Shown: positions 1 through 8,079, numbered from the stretch's first letter. The stretch is 18,660 nucleotides of DNA from Mycoplasmatota bacterium (GCA_023132365.1 JAGLYJ010000016.1:1-18660); one strand, 5' to 3'. The notes: generated by a model from the sequence alone, not told the origin. A program made the numbers and translations.

Positions 1-47
1 ATTATACCAAAAAAATACTAAAAAATAAAGAAAAATATACTGAAATT

Positions 48-56
48 TGATATAAT
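48..56 (+). promoter_or_regulatory. Extended -10 promoter of parE-parC
   Basis: TG at 48-49, one base, then a perfect TATAAT at 51-56, an extended -10 element. No convincing -35 hexamer lies 16-18 bases upstream, which is common for extended -10 promoters. Predicted transcription start is near 63, giving a leader of about 23 nt that carries the Shine-Dalgarno AGGAG (72-76), 9 nt before the parE ATG. Positions 1-47 are A-rich with no other recognisable element. Confidence 0.7.
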
Positions 57-85
57 AAATGTAGAGAAGTTAGGAGCAACCGATA

Positions 86-2020
86 ATGGCTAAACGAAAC
101 AACGAATACAATTCAAAATCTCTACAAATACTTGAAGGCTTAGAGGCAGTTAGAAAACGTCCAGGAATGTACGTTGGTTCAACTGACACTAGAGGCCTTC
201 ATCATTTAGTATGGGAGATAACAGACAATGCCATTGATGAGATTTTAGCTGGTTTTGGGAATTATATTAAAATAGAAATATTTGAAGATAATTCTGTTAA
301 AGTTACTGATGATGGAAGAGGAATGCCAGTAGATATGCATTCGTCAGGAATCACAGGGGTTGAATTAATTTTTACTAAACTTCATGCGGGTGGTAAATTT
401 ACATCTAATGGCGCTTATAAAGTAAGTGGTGGACTTCACGGGGTAGGAGCTTCTGTTGTTAATGCTCTTTGTGAATATTTAGAAGTTACAGTTTATCGCG
501 ATGGATTAATTTATAAAATGCGGTTTGAAAATGGCGGTAAAAAAGTTAAAGATTTAATTGTAATGGGAGAGACAAAGAAAAATGGGACTGAAGTCTTATT
601 TAAACCAGATTCTTCAGTTTTTTCAACAACTCTTTTTAATTTTCAGACCTTAGAAGAAAGAATTAGAGAAAGTGCATTCTTAATCAAAGGATTAAAAATG
701 CAACTGATTGATCACCGCTCAAAGCAAAGAAGAACATTTGTTTATGAGAAAGGCATTAAAGAGTATACTGAATTTATTAATAAAAACAAGTCAGCTTTAC
801 ATGATCCTGTTTATTTTATGAATACCTCAAATGGGATTGAAGTTGAAATTGCATTTCAATATACAAAGGCATACTCAGATAATATTATATCTTTTGTTAA
901 TAATATAAGAACAAAAGATGGTGGAACTCATGAGACTGGATTTAAATCAGCTTTTACAAAAGTATTTAATGAGTATGGTAGAAAGATGAATCTTATAAAA
1001 GAAAGAGACTCATCACTTGAAGGTACTCATGTTCGTGAAGGATTGACAGCTATTATTTCCATTAGAATTCCAGAGAATTTACTTCAATTTGAAGGGCAAA
1101 CTAAGAATAAGTTAGGAACACCTGAAGCGCGTCCAGCAGTTGAAATGATTGTCTCTGAAAAACTAAATACATATTTGACAGAGAACCCAACAGTTTCAAA
1201 TAAACTGATACAAAAATCAGTTAATGCAAGACAAGCATGGGAAGCTGCTAGAAAAGCAAGGGAAGATGCTAGACTTGTTAAAAAGATTAAAAAACAAGAA
1301 ACTAATCTCTCAGGCAAATTAGCTCCAGCTAGCACTAAAAACGCTAAGATTAACGAACTATTCTTAGTTGAGGGAGATTCAGCTGGAGGTTCAGCTAAGC
1401 AAGGTAGGGACAGAACATTCCAAGCTATTCTACCTTTAAGAGGTAAAGTAATTAACGCTGAAAAACAGAAAATGGAAGATGTTTTAAAGAATGAAGAAAT
1501 CTCTACTATCATTAGTACTATTGGTGCTGGTATAGGCAGTGATTTTAATATTGCAAAATCTAACTATAACAAGGTTATAATTATGACCGATGCTGATACT
1601 GATGGTGCACATATCCAAGTATTATTGATAACATTCTTCTTTAGGTATATGCCTGAACTTATTGATGCTGGCAAATTATATATAGCATTACCACCTTTAT
1701 ATAAAATTTCTAATAAAAAAGGTGCTTATTATGCGTGGGATGAAATTCAAAGAGAAAATTTAACGAAAAAAATGAAAAACTATAATATTCAAAGATATAA
1801 AGGGTTAGGTGAAATGAATGCTATTCAACTTTGGGATACAACTATGGATCCTCAAAAACGTGCATTAATTCAAGTTAGAATTGAAGATTTAGCTGATGCT
1901 GAACAAAGAATATCAGTTTTAATGGGTGATAAAGTTGAGCCTAGAAAAGAATGGATTGATAACTTCGTATCATTTGAAAATGATGACGATTTTGAAATTG
2001 GGGTGAAAAACAATGGCTAA
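86..2020 (+). CDS. parE: DNA topoisomerase IV subunit B (ParE)
   Basis: ATPase subunit of topoisomerase IV, the cytoplasmic type IIA enzyme that decatenates daughter chromosomes; works as a ParC2ParE2 tetramer. 644 aa, normal length for Gram-positive ParE. GHKL ATPase domain at the N terminus: Glu44 and Asn48 in the LVWEITDNAIDE segment, DDGRGMP at 75-81, and the glycine-rich lid GGLHGVGASVVNAL at 115-128. QTK loop at 338-340 (Lys340). Toprim domain: EGDSAGGSA at 429-437, PLRGK at 450-454, DADTDG at 502-507. Conserved C-terminal QRYKGLGEMN and LMGDKVEPRKEW segments. Assigned as ParE rather than GyrB because the sequence follows Gram-positive ParE closely throughout (for example the GIKEYTEFIN and GDKVEPRKEW regions) and because parC, not gyrA, follows immediately. 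Start supported by AGGAG at 72-76. Overlaps parC by 8 nt, suggesting coupled translation and equimolar subunits. Confidence 0.95.
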   Translation: MAKRNNEYNSKSLQILEGLEAVRKRPGMYVGSTDTRGLHHLVWEITDNAIDEILAGFGNYIKIEIFEDNSVKVTDDGRGMPVDMHSSGITGVELIFTKLHAGGKFTSNGAYKVSGGLHGVGASVVNALCEYLEVTVYRDGLIYKMRFENGGKKVKDLIVMGETKKNGTEVLFKPDSSVFSTTLFNFQTLEERIRESAFLIKGLKMQLIDHRSKQRRTFVYEKGIKEYTEFINKNKSALHDPVYFMNTSNGIEVEIAFQYTKAYSDNIISFVNNIRTKDGGTHETGFKSAFTKVFNEYGRKMNLIKERDSSLEGTHVREGLTAIISIRIPENLLQFEGQTKNKLGTPEARPAVEMIVSEKLNTYLTENPTVSNKLIQKSVNARQAWEAARKAREDARLVKKIKKQETNLSGKLAPASTKNAKINELFLVEGDSAGGSAKQGRDRTFQAILPLRGKVINAEKQKMEDVLKNEEISTIISTIGAGIGSDFNIAKSNYNKVIIMTDADTDGAHIQVLLITFFFRYMPELIDAGKLYIALPPLYKISNKKGAYYAWDEIQRENLTKKMKNYNIQRYKGLGEMNAIQLWDTTMDPQKRALIQVRIEDLADAEQRISVLMGDKVEPRKEWIDNFVSFENDDDFEIGVKNNG

Positions 2021-4670
2021 ATCTGCTAAAAAGAAAATAGCTGAGTTTGTTGAAAATATTGTCCCAATGAATATCGAAAAAATTGTTGGAGATCGATTTG
2101 GAAAATACTCAAAATATATAATACAAGAAAGAGCTTTACCTGATGTTCGTGATGGCTTGAAACCGGTTCAAAGAAGAATCTTATATGCTATGCACGATTT
2201 AGGAATGGCAAGTAATAAACCATTTAAAAAATCTGCAAGAATTGTTGGAGATGTAATTGGTAAATTTCATCCTCATGGAGATCAATCAGTCTATGATGCA
2301 ATGGTCCGCATGAGTCAATATTGGAAAACAAATTGTCTTTTAGTAGATATGCATGGTAACAATGGATCAATTGATAATGATCCAGCTGCAGCAATGCGAT
2401 ACACAGAAGCTAGACTTTCTGTATACTCAGAGGCTTTGCTAAAAGATATTGATAAGAAAACAGTAACCTTTATTCCTAACTTTGATGATTGTGAGTTAGA
2501 ACCAGTTGTTTTACCTGCAAAATACCCTAATCTATTAGTTAATGGCTCTCAGGGTATGGCAACAGGATATGCAACTAATATTCCTCCACACAACCTATCA
2601 GAGGTGTTAAGAGCTACTATTTATAGAACTAAACACCCTGAATGTGGTATAGATGATTTATTAGCGTTTCTTAAGGGTCCAGATTTTCCTACTGGTGGAA
2701 TTGTTGAAGGAAAAAATGGGATTGAAAAAGCTTTTACAACTGGAAAAGGAAAAATCATTATAAAAGCCAAAGTAAAAGTGGAAGATACTTCATTAATAAT
2801 TGAAGAAATACCTTATGAAGTAAATAAGGCAGATCTTGTAAGAAAGATAGATGATATTAGAATTCAAAAGAAAATAGATGGAATTCTTGAAGTAAAGGAT
2901 ATGTCAGATAGAATTGGATTAAGTATTGTTATCAATCTTAAAAAGGAAATATCTTCTGAAGTAATTTTGGCCTATCTATTCAAAAATACAGATTTAAAAG
3001 TATCTTATAACTATAATTTAGTAGCCATCTGTCAAAGAAGCCCTAAATTATTGGGTGTTTCTGAAGTTCTAGATGAATTTATTCAACATCAAAAAGAAGT
3101 TATTAGAAACCGTTCTAACTATGAATTAAGAAAATCAGAAAAGCGTAAACACATCGTTTTAGGCTTTTTAAATATGGTTGATGTATTGGATGAAGTTATT
3201 AAAAGGATTAGGCAATCTCTAGGCAAAAGAGATGCAATTAATAGTATTATTGAGCACTTTAATTTTACAGAAGTTCAAGCTGACGCAATCGTATCTTTGC
3301 AATTATATCGTTTATCAACTACAGATGTTAAAGAGATGCGCAAAGAAGCAGGAGAACTTACTAAACTAATCAATAAATTAAACCGTATTTTAACAAATGA
3401 AGGTGTATTAGAAGATGTAATTATTAAAGAACTTGAAGAAATACTTGAAAAATATCCAACAAAGAGAAAAACTGAGATTCAAGATGAAATTCAAAAAGTC
3501 GAAATTGATGAACAAGAGTTAATTCAAAATGAAGAAGTAAGATTTGTAATTTCAAGAGCCGGATATATTAAACGTTCTTCACTTAAATCATATCAGGCAA
3601 CTCAATCAGATACTGGACTTAAGGAAAATGATTTAGTATTGAAACAATGTACTGTTAATACCAGAGATAATATAATTCTTTTTACTAATTTTGGTAATTT
3701 CATTCTATTACCTGTATATAAAGCTCCTGATTTAAAATGGCGTGATACTGGAGAATTTGTCTCAAATTTTGCTCAACTAATGCCAGGTGAAAGAGTTATA
3801 GATTTTGTAGTTACAAAAGACTTTAATTCTCACAGATTAGTTTTATTAGCTAATCAAGAAGGACAAATTAAACAAATACCAATAGAAGACTTTCAAAAAA
3901 CTAGGATTAATCGTGCGTATAATTGTATGCCAGCTAATAGAATCAATCAATTGGTATCAGTTGATATTAAAGAAAGTTATGATAGAGACGTTGTATTAGT
4001 TTCTCACAATGGATATATTCTGAAATATTCATTAGGTGAAATTCCTATTCAGTCGCTTAATGCTAAAGGGGTAAAAGGTATCAACCTAAGAGATGATCAT
4101 TTAATTGGTGCTAGATACACTACTGAAATCAATAAAGATGAAGTTATCTTATTGACAAATCGTGGTGGGTTAATTAGAGATTTCACTATAAACATCCAAC
4201 AGAGTCATAGACCAGCAAAAGGAAAACTAAGACTTAAAAATGTTAAAACTAACCCTTATCGATTTATGGAATTTATATCAACAAATGTTTTCCGACTTAA
4301 AGAACTTTTCACATTAAGAGTTTTGGGAGAATTAGAAGCGATTGTGATTCCTGGTATGGATATCCAACCTGATCGTTTTGAATATGGTATTCCAGTAATA
4401 GCGAAAAGTAAAAATCCAAAATATTTATCATGCGACATTGATAACTATGAGGAAATCAATAAAATACTTGATAAATTATGTATTGAAACAGATGATAAAG
4501 TTATAGTAAAAGAAGATAATAATGATGTAATGTTTGAACTAGAAAAAATTATTTCAGGTTCAAAACCAAAAATAGACATAGAGGGTTCAAATATTGATAT
4601 TAAAGAAATTGTTGAAGCTGAAGAAGACGATGAATTAGATGAAGAAGTTGTTCAGCAAACACTATTTTAA
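2013..4670 (+). CDS. parC: DNA topoisomerase IV subunit A (ParC)
   Basis: DNA breakage-reunion subunit of topoisomerase IV. 885 aa, longer than the roughly 800 aa usual in Gram-positives. Winged-helix/QRDR segment GKFHPHGDQSVYDAM at 83-97 and catalytic Tyr130 in AAMRYTEARL; tower and coiled-coil through about residue 500; then the beta-pinwheel DNA-binding domain, with repeats such as GYIKRSSLKS and GVKGINLR. The canonical GyrA box is absent, consistent with ParC. Two oddities: the residue equivalent to S. aureus GrlA Ser80 is Gln91 (the acidic partner is kept as Asp95), and the protein ends in a long acidic, probably disordered tail terminating in QQTLF (881-885), which resembles a beta-clamp binding pentapeptide. 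A GGGGTGA ribosome-binding site (2000-2006) lies inside parE. The ATG overlaps the parE end by 8 nt, so the subunits are probably co-translated from the parE promoter. Confidence 0.95.
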   Translation: MAKSAKKKIAEFVENIVPMNIEKIVGDRFGKYSKYIIQERALPDVRDGLKPVQRRILYAMHDLGMASNKPFKKSARIVGDVIGKFHPHGDQSVYDAMVRMSQYWKTNCLLVDMHGNNGSIDNDPAAAMRYTEARLSVYSEALLKDIDKKTVTFIPNFDDCELEPVVLPAKYPNLLVNGSQGMATGYATNIPPHNLSEVLRATIYRTKHPECGIDDLLAFLKGPDFPTGGIVEGKNGIEKAFTTGKGKIIIKAKVKVEDTSLIIEEIPYEVNKADLVRKIDDIRIQKKIDGILEVKDMSDRIGLSIVINLKKEISSEVILAYLFKNTDLKVSYNYNLVAICQRSPKLLGVSEVLDEFIQHQKEVIRNRSNYELRKSEKRKHIVLGFLNMVDVLDEVIKRIRQSLGKRDAINSIIEHFNFTEVQADAIVSLQLYRLSTTDVKEMRKEAGELTKLINKLNRILTNEGVLEDVIIKELEEILEKYPTKRKTEIQDEIQKVEIDEQELIQNEEVRFVISRAGYIKRSSLKSYQATQSDTGLKENDLVLKQCTVNTRDNIILFTNFGNFILLPVYKAPDLKWRDTGEFVSNFAQLMPGERVIDFVVTKDFNSHRLVLLANQEGQIKQIPIEDFQKTRINRAYNCMPANRINQLVSVDIKESYDRDVVLVSHNGYILKYSLGEIPIQSLNAKGVKGINLRDDHLIGARYTTEINKDEVILLTNRGGLIRDFTINIQQSHRPAKGKLRLKNVKTNPYRFMEFISTNVFRLKELFTLRVLGELEAIVIPGMDIQPDRFEYGIPVIAKSKNPKYLSCDIDNYEEINKILDKLCIETDDKVIVKEDNNDVMFELEKIISGSKPKIDIEGSNIDIKEIVEAEEDDELDEEVVQQTLF

Positions 4671-4693
4671 ACACAAAAAAACCATAATACTAA

Positions 4694-4701
4694 TGTATAA
4701 T
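4694..4701 (+). promoter_or_regulatory. Putative -10 element of the lipoprotein gene
   Basis: TG directly followed by TATAAT, inside the 12-mer TAATGTATAATT that recurs unchanged at 6082-6093 upstream of the next gene. No good -35 is seen. Transcription would begin near 4708, so the leader would be very short, starting just before the GGAG (4710-4713) that serves the ATG at 4722. No terminator is visible between parC and this gene, so read-through from parEC is also possible. Confidence 0.5.
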
Positions 4702-4721
4702 TTAAACTTGGAGTTGATATA

Positions 4722-5984
4722 ATGAAAAAAGTTTTATTAATATTTGCAGTAGTTTTCCTGACATTTGGATTAACTAGCTGTGATATCTTTGGAATTAACG
4801 AGACAACAACAGTTGATCCTGCTAGTATAACAACGGTAGATTACGATAATTTCATTGAAGTAGATTCAGTTGATGAATTAATTGCTATGGAAATGAATAA
4901 ATCCTATAAATTGATGAGTGATTTAGATTTAGCTGACATCGAGTGGGAACCAATTGGGACGCTTAGTAGTCCATTCTTAGGCAATTTTGATGGTGATGGA
5001 TACACTATATCTAATATGGAGATAGTAGAAGATTACACTCATAATGGTTTATTTGGATATATAGAAGGAGATGTTTTTGATTTAAATTTAACAAACATTT
5101 CTATTGATTTTGAAGCAATATTTATTGCTTATGTTGGTGGAGTTGCAGGATTTTCTGACGGTGCTATTTCTAACTGTGAAGTAAGCGGAAATATTGTTGT
5201 TAGTAATGAAAATTATTCTTCATACATAGGTATGTTAGTTGGTTTTACTCAAGGTAAACTTGATAGAGAAACATTGATAAGTGAGTTTGAACCAAATGTT
5301 ATAGATAATAATACATCTGATGGAATCATAACAGTTGTTTCAGAAGAACTTGGGTTTGTTGGTGGGTTAATTGGTAAAACCTATAATACTACAGTATCAA
5401 ACAATGTTTCTTATACTGAATTAGATGTAACTGCTGGGATTTATCCTGTATTTATCGGTGGATTAATCGGGCACAACTATGGTGGTATCTTAATTGGGTT
5501 TAATGAAGTTACAGAAGAAACAAGTATTTATATAGAAAATAATATCGCTAAAAATACAATTACACTAACTCCAGCTTTTGGGAATGTATCTGTAGGTGGA
5601 TTTATAGGGTATAATAATAAAGGCTATAATCGCGATAATTATGTTGAAGCAAATATTATAATAGGTGAACTAAATATTGCTGAAGATAAACCAATTAAAT
5701 TAGGCGGTTATTTTGGCGAAGCATGGAAGACGCAAGTGAAAGATGTTATTGTTAATTCAACTTTTACAAACGATAATATTTCCTATTTAATGTTCCCAGA
5801 ATTTGTAGAAGGAGCCTTAGTAGGAGGAGACTATTTAGAATATCCTCCAGAAAATATTTATGTAGTTACACCTACTGCTTTTGATACAACCGGATTACAA
5901 ACGAAAACAGCTACTGAAATATTAGAACCAAACTTTATAGCTGGATTAGGCTGGGAATCAGATTTTTTAAGTGAATTAGAGTAA
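4722..5984 (+). CDS. Surface lipoprotein with GLUG-type repeats
   Basis: 420 aa. Lys-rich N terminus, hydrophobic segment 4-18 and a lipobox LTSC (Cys20) give a classic lipoprotein signal; the mature protein should be diacylated at Cys20 and anchored to the outer face of the membrane. After a Thr/Ser/Asp-rich linker (about 25-45) comes a FLGNFDGDGYTISNM...NGLFGYI region (85-113) and then repeated V/F-G-G-L/V/F-I-G units at about 138-145, 212-219, 244-251, 290-296 and 327-332, with looser copies at 168-175 and 363-369. This matches the GLUG motif family, seen in secreted proteins predicted to form repetitive beta-structures. The function is not recognisable: adhesion, surface coat or glycan binding are possible. 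Monocistronic between parC and an intrinsic terminator. Start supported by GGAG 8 nt upstream and by the signal peptide. Confidence 0.8.
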   Translation: MKKVLLIFAVVFLTFGLTSCDIFGINETTTVDPASITTVDYDNFIEVDSVDELIAMEMNKSYKLMSDLDLADIEWEPIGTLSSPFLGNFDGDGYTISNMEIVEDYTHNGLFGYIEGDVFDLNLTNISIDFEAIFIAYVGGVAGFSDGAISNCEVSGNIVVSNENYSSYIGMLVGFTQGKLDRETLISEFEPNVIDNNTSDGIITVVSEELGFVGGLIGKTYNTTVSNNVSYTELDVTAGIYPVFIGGLIGHNYGGILIGFNEVTEETSIYIENNIAKNTITLTPAFGNVSVGGFIGYNNKGYNRDNYVEANIIIGELNIAEDKPIKLGGYFGEAWKTQVKDVIVNSTFTNDNISYLMFPEFVEGALVGGDYLEYPPENIYVVTPTAFDTTGLQTKTATEILEPNFIAGLGWESDFLSELE

Positions 5985-6006
5985 AATATACATTAATGAC
6001 TATGTT

Positions 6007-6030
6007 AAAGACGGGTAAAACCGTCTTTTT
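6007..6030 (+). terminator. Intrinsic terminator after the lipoprotein gene
   Basis: Eight-base-pair perfect stem AAAGACGG (6007-6014) / CCGTCTTT (6021-6028), loop GTAAAA, with the 3' arm running into a T run ending at 6030. It lies 22 nt after the lipoprotein stop codon and separates it from the next promoter. Confidence 0.85.
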
Positions 6031-6084
6031 GCATGCTAAATTATATCAAAATTGAATTCTTGACTATGTTTTTTACAAAAATAA

Positions 6085-6092
6085 TGTATAAT
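6085..6092 (+). promoter_or_regulatory. Putative -10 element of the Fic-like/nadC unit
   Basis: TG directly followed by a perfect TATAAT (6087-6092), in the same 12-mer (TAATGTATAATT, 6082-6093) found before the lipoprotein gene. A TTGACT hexamer occurs at 6060-6065, but the 21-nt spacing is too long for a standard sigma-A promoter. The -10 runs into the 22-bp palindrome at 6089-6110, so a protein bound there would block it. Confidence 0.55.
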
Positions 6093-6110
6093 TATTTATA
6101 TAAATAATTA
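6089..6110 (+). promoter_or_regulatory. 22-bp perfect palindrome, candidate operator
   Basis: Eleven bases TAATTATTTAT followed directly by their exact reverse complement. It begins inside the -10 hexamer, spans the expected transcription start (about 6099) and ends 6 nt before the GGGTGAG ribosome-binding region of the winged-helix gene. Position and symmetry suit a dimeric repressor, most simply autoregulation by the downstream winged-helix protein. The site is pure A/T, so chance symmetry and an A/T hairpin in the mRNA leader are alternatives. Confidence 0.5.
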
Positions 6111-6125
6111 ATTAAGGGTGAGTAT

Positions 6126-7229
6126 ATGAACTGTTTAAAATCAATTAGAAACAATCCTGTGCCTAGTGATGTGTTTTTAAAAACAACTAAACTTTATTAT
6201 CAAATGGGCAAAAACGAATATTATGAAGCTTTGTTTTCGTCAAACTATAATTACATTTCTAAAAATGTGGCTGATCAAGATGCTTATGCATTCTTTAAAA
6301 TATTTTTCTCTGAGTTCAAGATTAGTGAGTCAAGAATGAGAACACTTTTACTAGATTCAACAACTCCTAAAAATAACGCTGAAAATATTTATAAAAATCT
6401 TGTCTATATTTTTAGGCATATTAGGGATAAGTCAGCTGAACCATTTCTTTTGGCAGTTACTGAAGTTAATGACTTAGTAAGAATTTTGTTTAAAGATGTT
6501 AAGTTAAAAGAAAAAATTCAATATCGTAGATTTAAGCAGTCTACACATTCATTACTTTCCAAAGAATCTAGTTCAATGAGAGAGAAACTTGAAATATTAA
6601 TATCTGATTTCAATAAACTATATAAAGATGAAATGTATGAACCATTAATTCTTCATGTAAATTTCATCGTAGATTTTATCAATATGAATATATATACTAG
6701 TGATAAAAATGAAGCAATAGGGATTCTTGTTTTCTACATTTTGATGTTACAAGAAGGATTTATAGTTTCCAATTATATTTCATTCTTTTCTAAAGTGCAT
6801 TTATATAATGATGAATTAAAAAGTGCTATTGCAAAATGTAAATTTCAATGGTCAGAAGGATTATCTGAGTTAATACCTTTAGTACGCTACTTAATTAAGA
6901 TATACACAGATATTTATTTTGATTTAAGTAATAAAGCAAGAGATTTCGAATATGAAAGCAAATTAGAAATATCTAAATCAGATTATGTAGAAAATACCAT
7001 AATGAAATTGGATGAAATTTTTGCTAAAGATCAAATCAGGGAGAGACATCCTCTAATTAGTGATTCAACAATAAATAGAACCTTAAAGAGATTACAAGAA
7101 GAAGGTAAAGTAAGGCCGTTGGGCAAAGGAAGAAGTGCAAAATGGGTCAAGTTGATTAAAACAGAGAGAAAATTGAATTTTCAGAAACAATTACATTTAA
7201 ATTTAGGAGAGAAGAAAGATGGAAAATAA
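6126..7229 (+). CDS. Degenerate Fic-fold protein with C-terminal winged helix
   Basis: 367 aa, cytoplasmic, no signal or membrane segment. Residues about 55-268 follow the Fic family pattern: an inhibitory-helix-like region near 60-75, a PKNNAENIYKNLVYI stretch like the PxxxExxNY region, YRR at 133-135, then LILHVNFIVDF (174-184) and SDKNEAIGILVFYILMLQEGF (192-212), which aligns with the catalytic HPFxDGNGRxGR loop and its following helix. The catalytic His and the second Arg are absent (Asn/Ile there), as are the two loop glycines, and the inhibitory Glu position appears to be Arg72, so AMP transfer is not expected. Residues 285-345 form a winged helix (DSTINRTLKRLQEEGKVRPLGKGRSAKW), as in many Fic-wHTH proteins. 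The last 11 nt overlap nadC, implying translational coupling. Probable DNA-binding regulator, perhaps nucleotide-sensing; the Fic relationship is recognised by pattern only. GGGTGAG precedes the ATG. Confidence 0.6.
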   Translation: MNCLKSIRNNPVPSDVFLKTTKLYYQMGKNEYYEALFSSNYNYISKNVADQDAYAFFKIFFSEFKISESRMRTLLLDSTTPKNNAENIYKNLVYIFRHIRDKSAEPFLLAVTEVNDLVRILFKDVKLKEKIQYRRFKQSTHSLLSKESSSMREKLEILISDFNKLYKDEMYEPLILHVNFIVDFINMNIYTSDKNEAIGILVFYILMLQEGFIVSNYISFFSKVHLYNDELKSAIAKCKFQWSEGLSELIPLVRYLIKIYTDIYFDLSNKARDFEYESKLEISKSDYVENTIMKLDEIFAKDQIRERHPLISDSTINRTLKRLQEEGKVRPLGKGRSAKWVKLIKTERKLNFQKQLHLNLGEKKDGK

Positions 7230-8040
7230 GATAATAAAAATAGTAGAAGCAGCATTAAAAGAAGATATACCTACTATCGATATATCTAGTCATTATTTAT
7301 TCACAGAAGAAATATCATCTGGAAAGTTTATTGCAAAGGAAGCTGGAGTTATCTCCGGAATTGATGTTTGTAAAGAAACTTTTGAATTAGTTGATAAGGA
7401 CACTAAATTTGTAGTTTTAAAGGATAATGGTAGTATTGTTGAAAAAGGTGATATTATAGCTAAAGTTAAAGGTAGAACTAGATCGATATTAATGAGTGAA
7501 CGCGTTGGATTAAACTTTTTACAAAGAATGTCTGGAATTGCTTCACTTACAAGGAAGTTTGTAGATCAAACTGTTGGCTTTAACACAAAAATTCTTGATA
7601 CTAGAAAAACAACACCTTTATTAAGGCTTCTAGAAAAAAAAGCAGTTGTTGATGGTGGGGGAACTAACCATAGAATGAATTTAAGTGACATGGTTATGTT
7701 AAAAGATAATCATATCAAAGCTGCTGGATCAATTATTGATGCAGTAGCGGTTGTTAGAAATAACGTTGGTAGAGATATTTTGATTGAAGTCGAAGTAGAA
7801 TCTATAGAAAAATTCAAAGAAGCACTTAGAAGTGATTGTGACGTTGTCATGCTTGATAATATGGATAATAAGTTAATGTTAGAATGTGTTATATTAAATA
7901 ATCATCTTAAAATATTAGAAGCTAGTGGTAATATGACTTTAGAAAGAATTAAAGGCGTTTGCTTAACAGGAGTAGACACTATATCCGTTGGTGGACTGAC
8001 TCATTCATATAGTTCATTAGATATTTCGCTAAAATTCTAA
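7219..8040 (+). CDS. nadC: Nicotinate-nucleotide pyrophosphorylase (quinolinate phosphoribosyltransferase)
   Basis: Converts quinolinate and PRPP to nicotinate mononucleotide, CO2 and PPi; last committed step of de novo NAD synthesis. 273 aa, normal length. Family signatures in order: NFLQRMSGIAS (99-109), TRKTTPLLRLLEKKAV (128-143), GGGTNHRMNLSDMVMLKDNHI (146-166; His151-Arg152, Lys162), EVEVES (190-195), MLDNM (211-215), EASGNMTLERI (234-244) and SVGGLTHS (256-263). The active-site basic residues typical of the family are present, so the enzyme looks functional. The ATG overlaps the Fic-like gene by 11 nt; AGGAG (7205-7209) lies 9 nt upstream, inside that gene. nadA and nadB are not in this window, so quinolinate is either made from genes elsewhere or imported. 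Confidence 0.95.
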   Translation: MENKIIKIVEAALKEDIPTIDISSHYLFTEEISSGKFIAKEAGVISGIDVCKETFELVDKDTKFVVLKDNGSIVEKGDIIAKVKGRTRSILMSERVGLNFLQRMSGIASLTRKFVDQTVGFNTKILDTRKTTPLLRLLEKKAVVDGGGTNHRMNLSDMVMLKDNHIKAAGSIIDAVAVVRNNVGRDILIEVEVESIEKFKEALRSDCDVVMLDNMDNKLMLECVILNNHLKILEASGNMTLERIKGVCLTGVDTISVGGLTHSYSSLDISLKF

Positions 8041-8079
8041 TAATTTTTTACTACACTATATTAATATATATATATTTTA

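Noticed and set aside
1084..1512. Minus-strand open frame inside parE (and similar ones within parC, rel, AI-2E, tcdA and msrA)
   Set aside because: They lie wholly or mostly antisense to strongly conserved genes, have no ribosome-binding site or recognisable protein features, and reflect codon bias of the + strand genes.
6060..6092. TTGACT / TATAAT as a standard -35/-10 pair for the Fic-like gene
   Set aside because: Spacing is 21 nt, outside the usable 16-19 range; only the -10 is annotated.
8031..8049. Terminator after nadC (AAAATT / AATTTT followed by T)
   Set aside because: The stem is six A:T pairs only and overlaps the end of the coding sequence; too weak to call.
8063..8076. AATATATATATATT palindrome upstream of recJ as an operator
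   Set aside because: It is a plain (AT)n run, which is self-complementary by composition; symmetry stops at once on both sides and there is no positional support.
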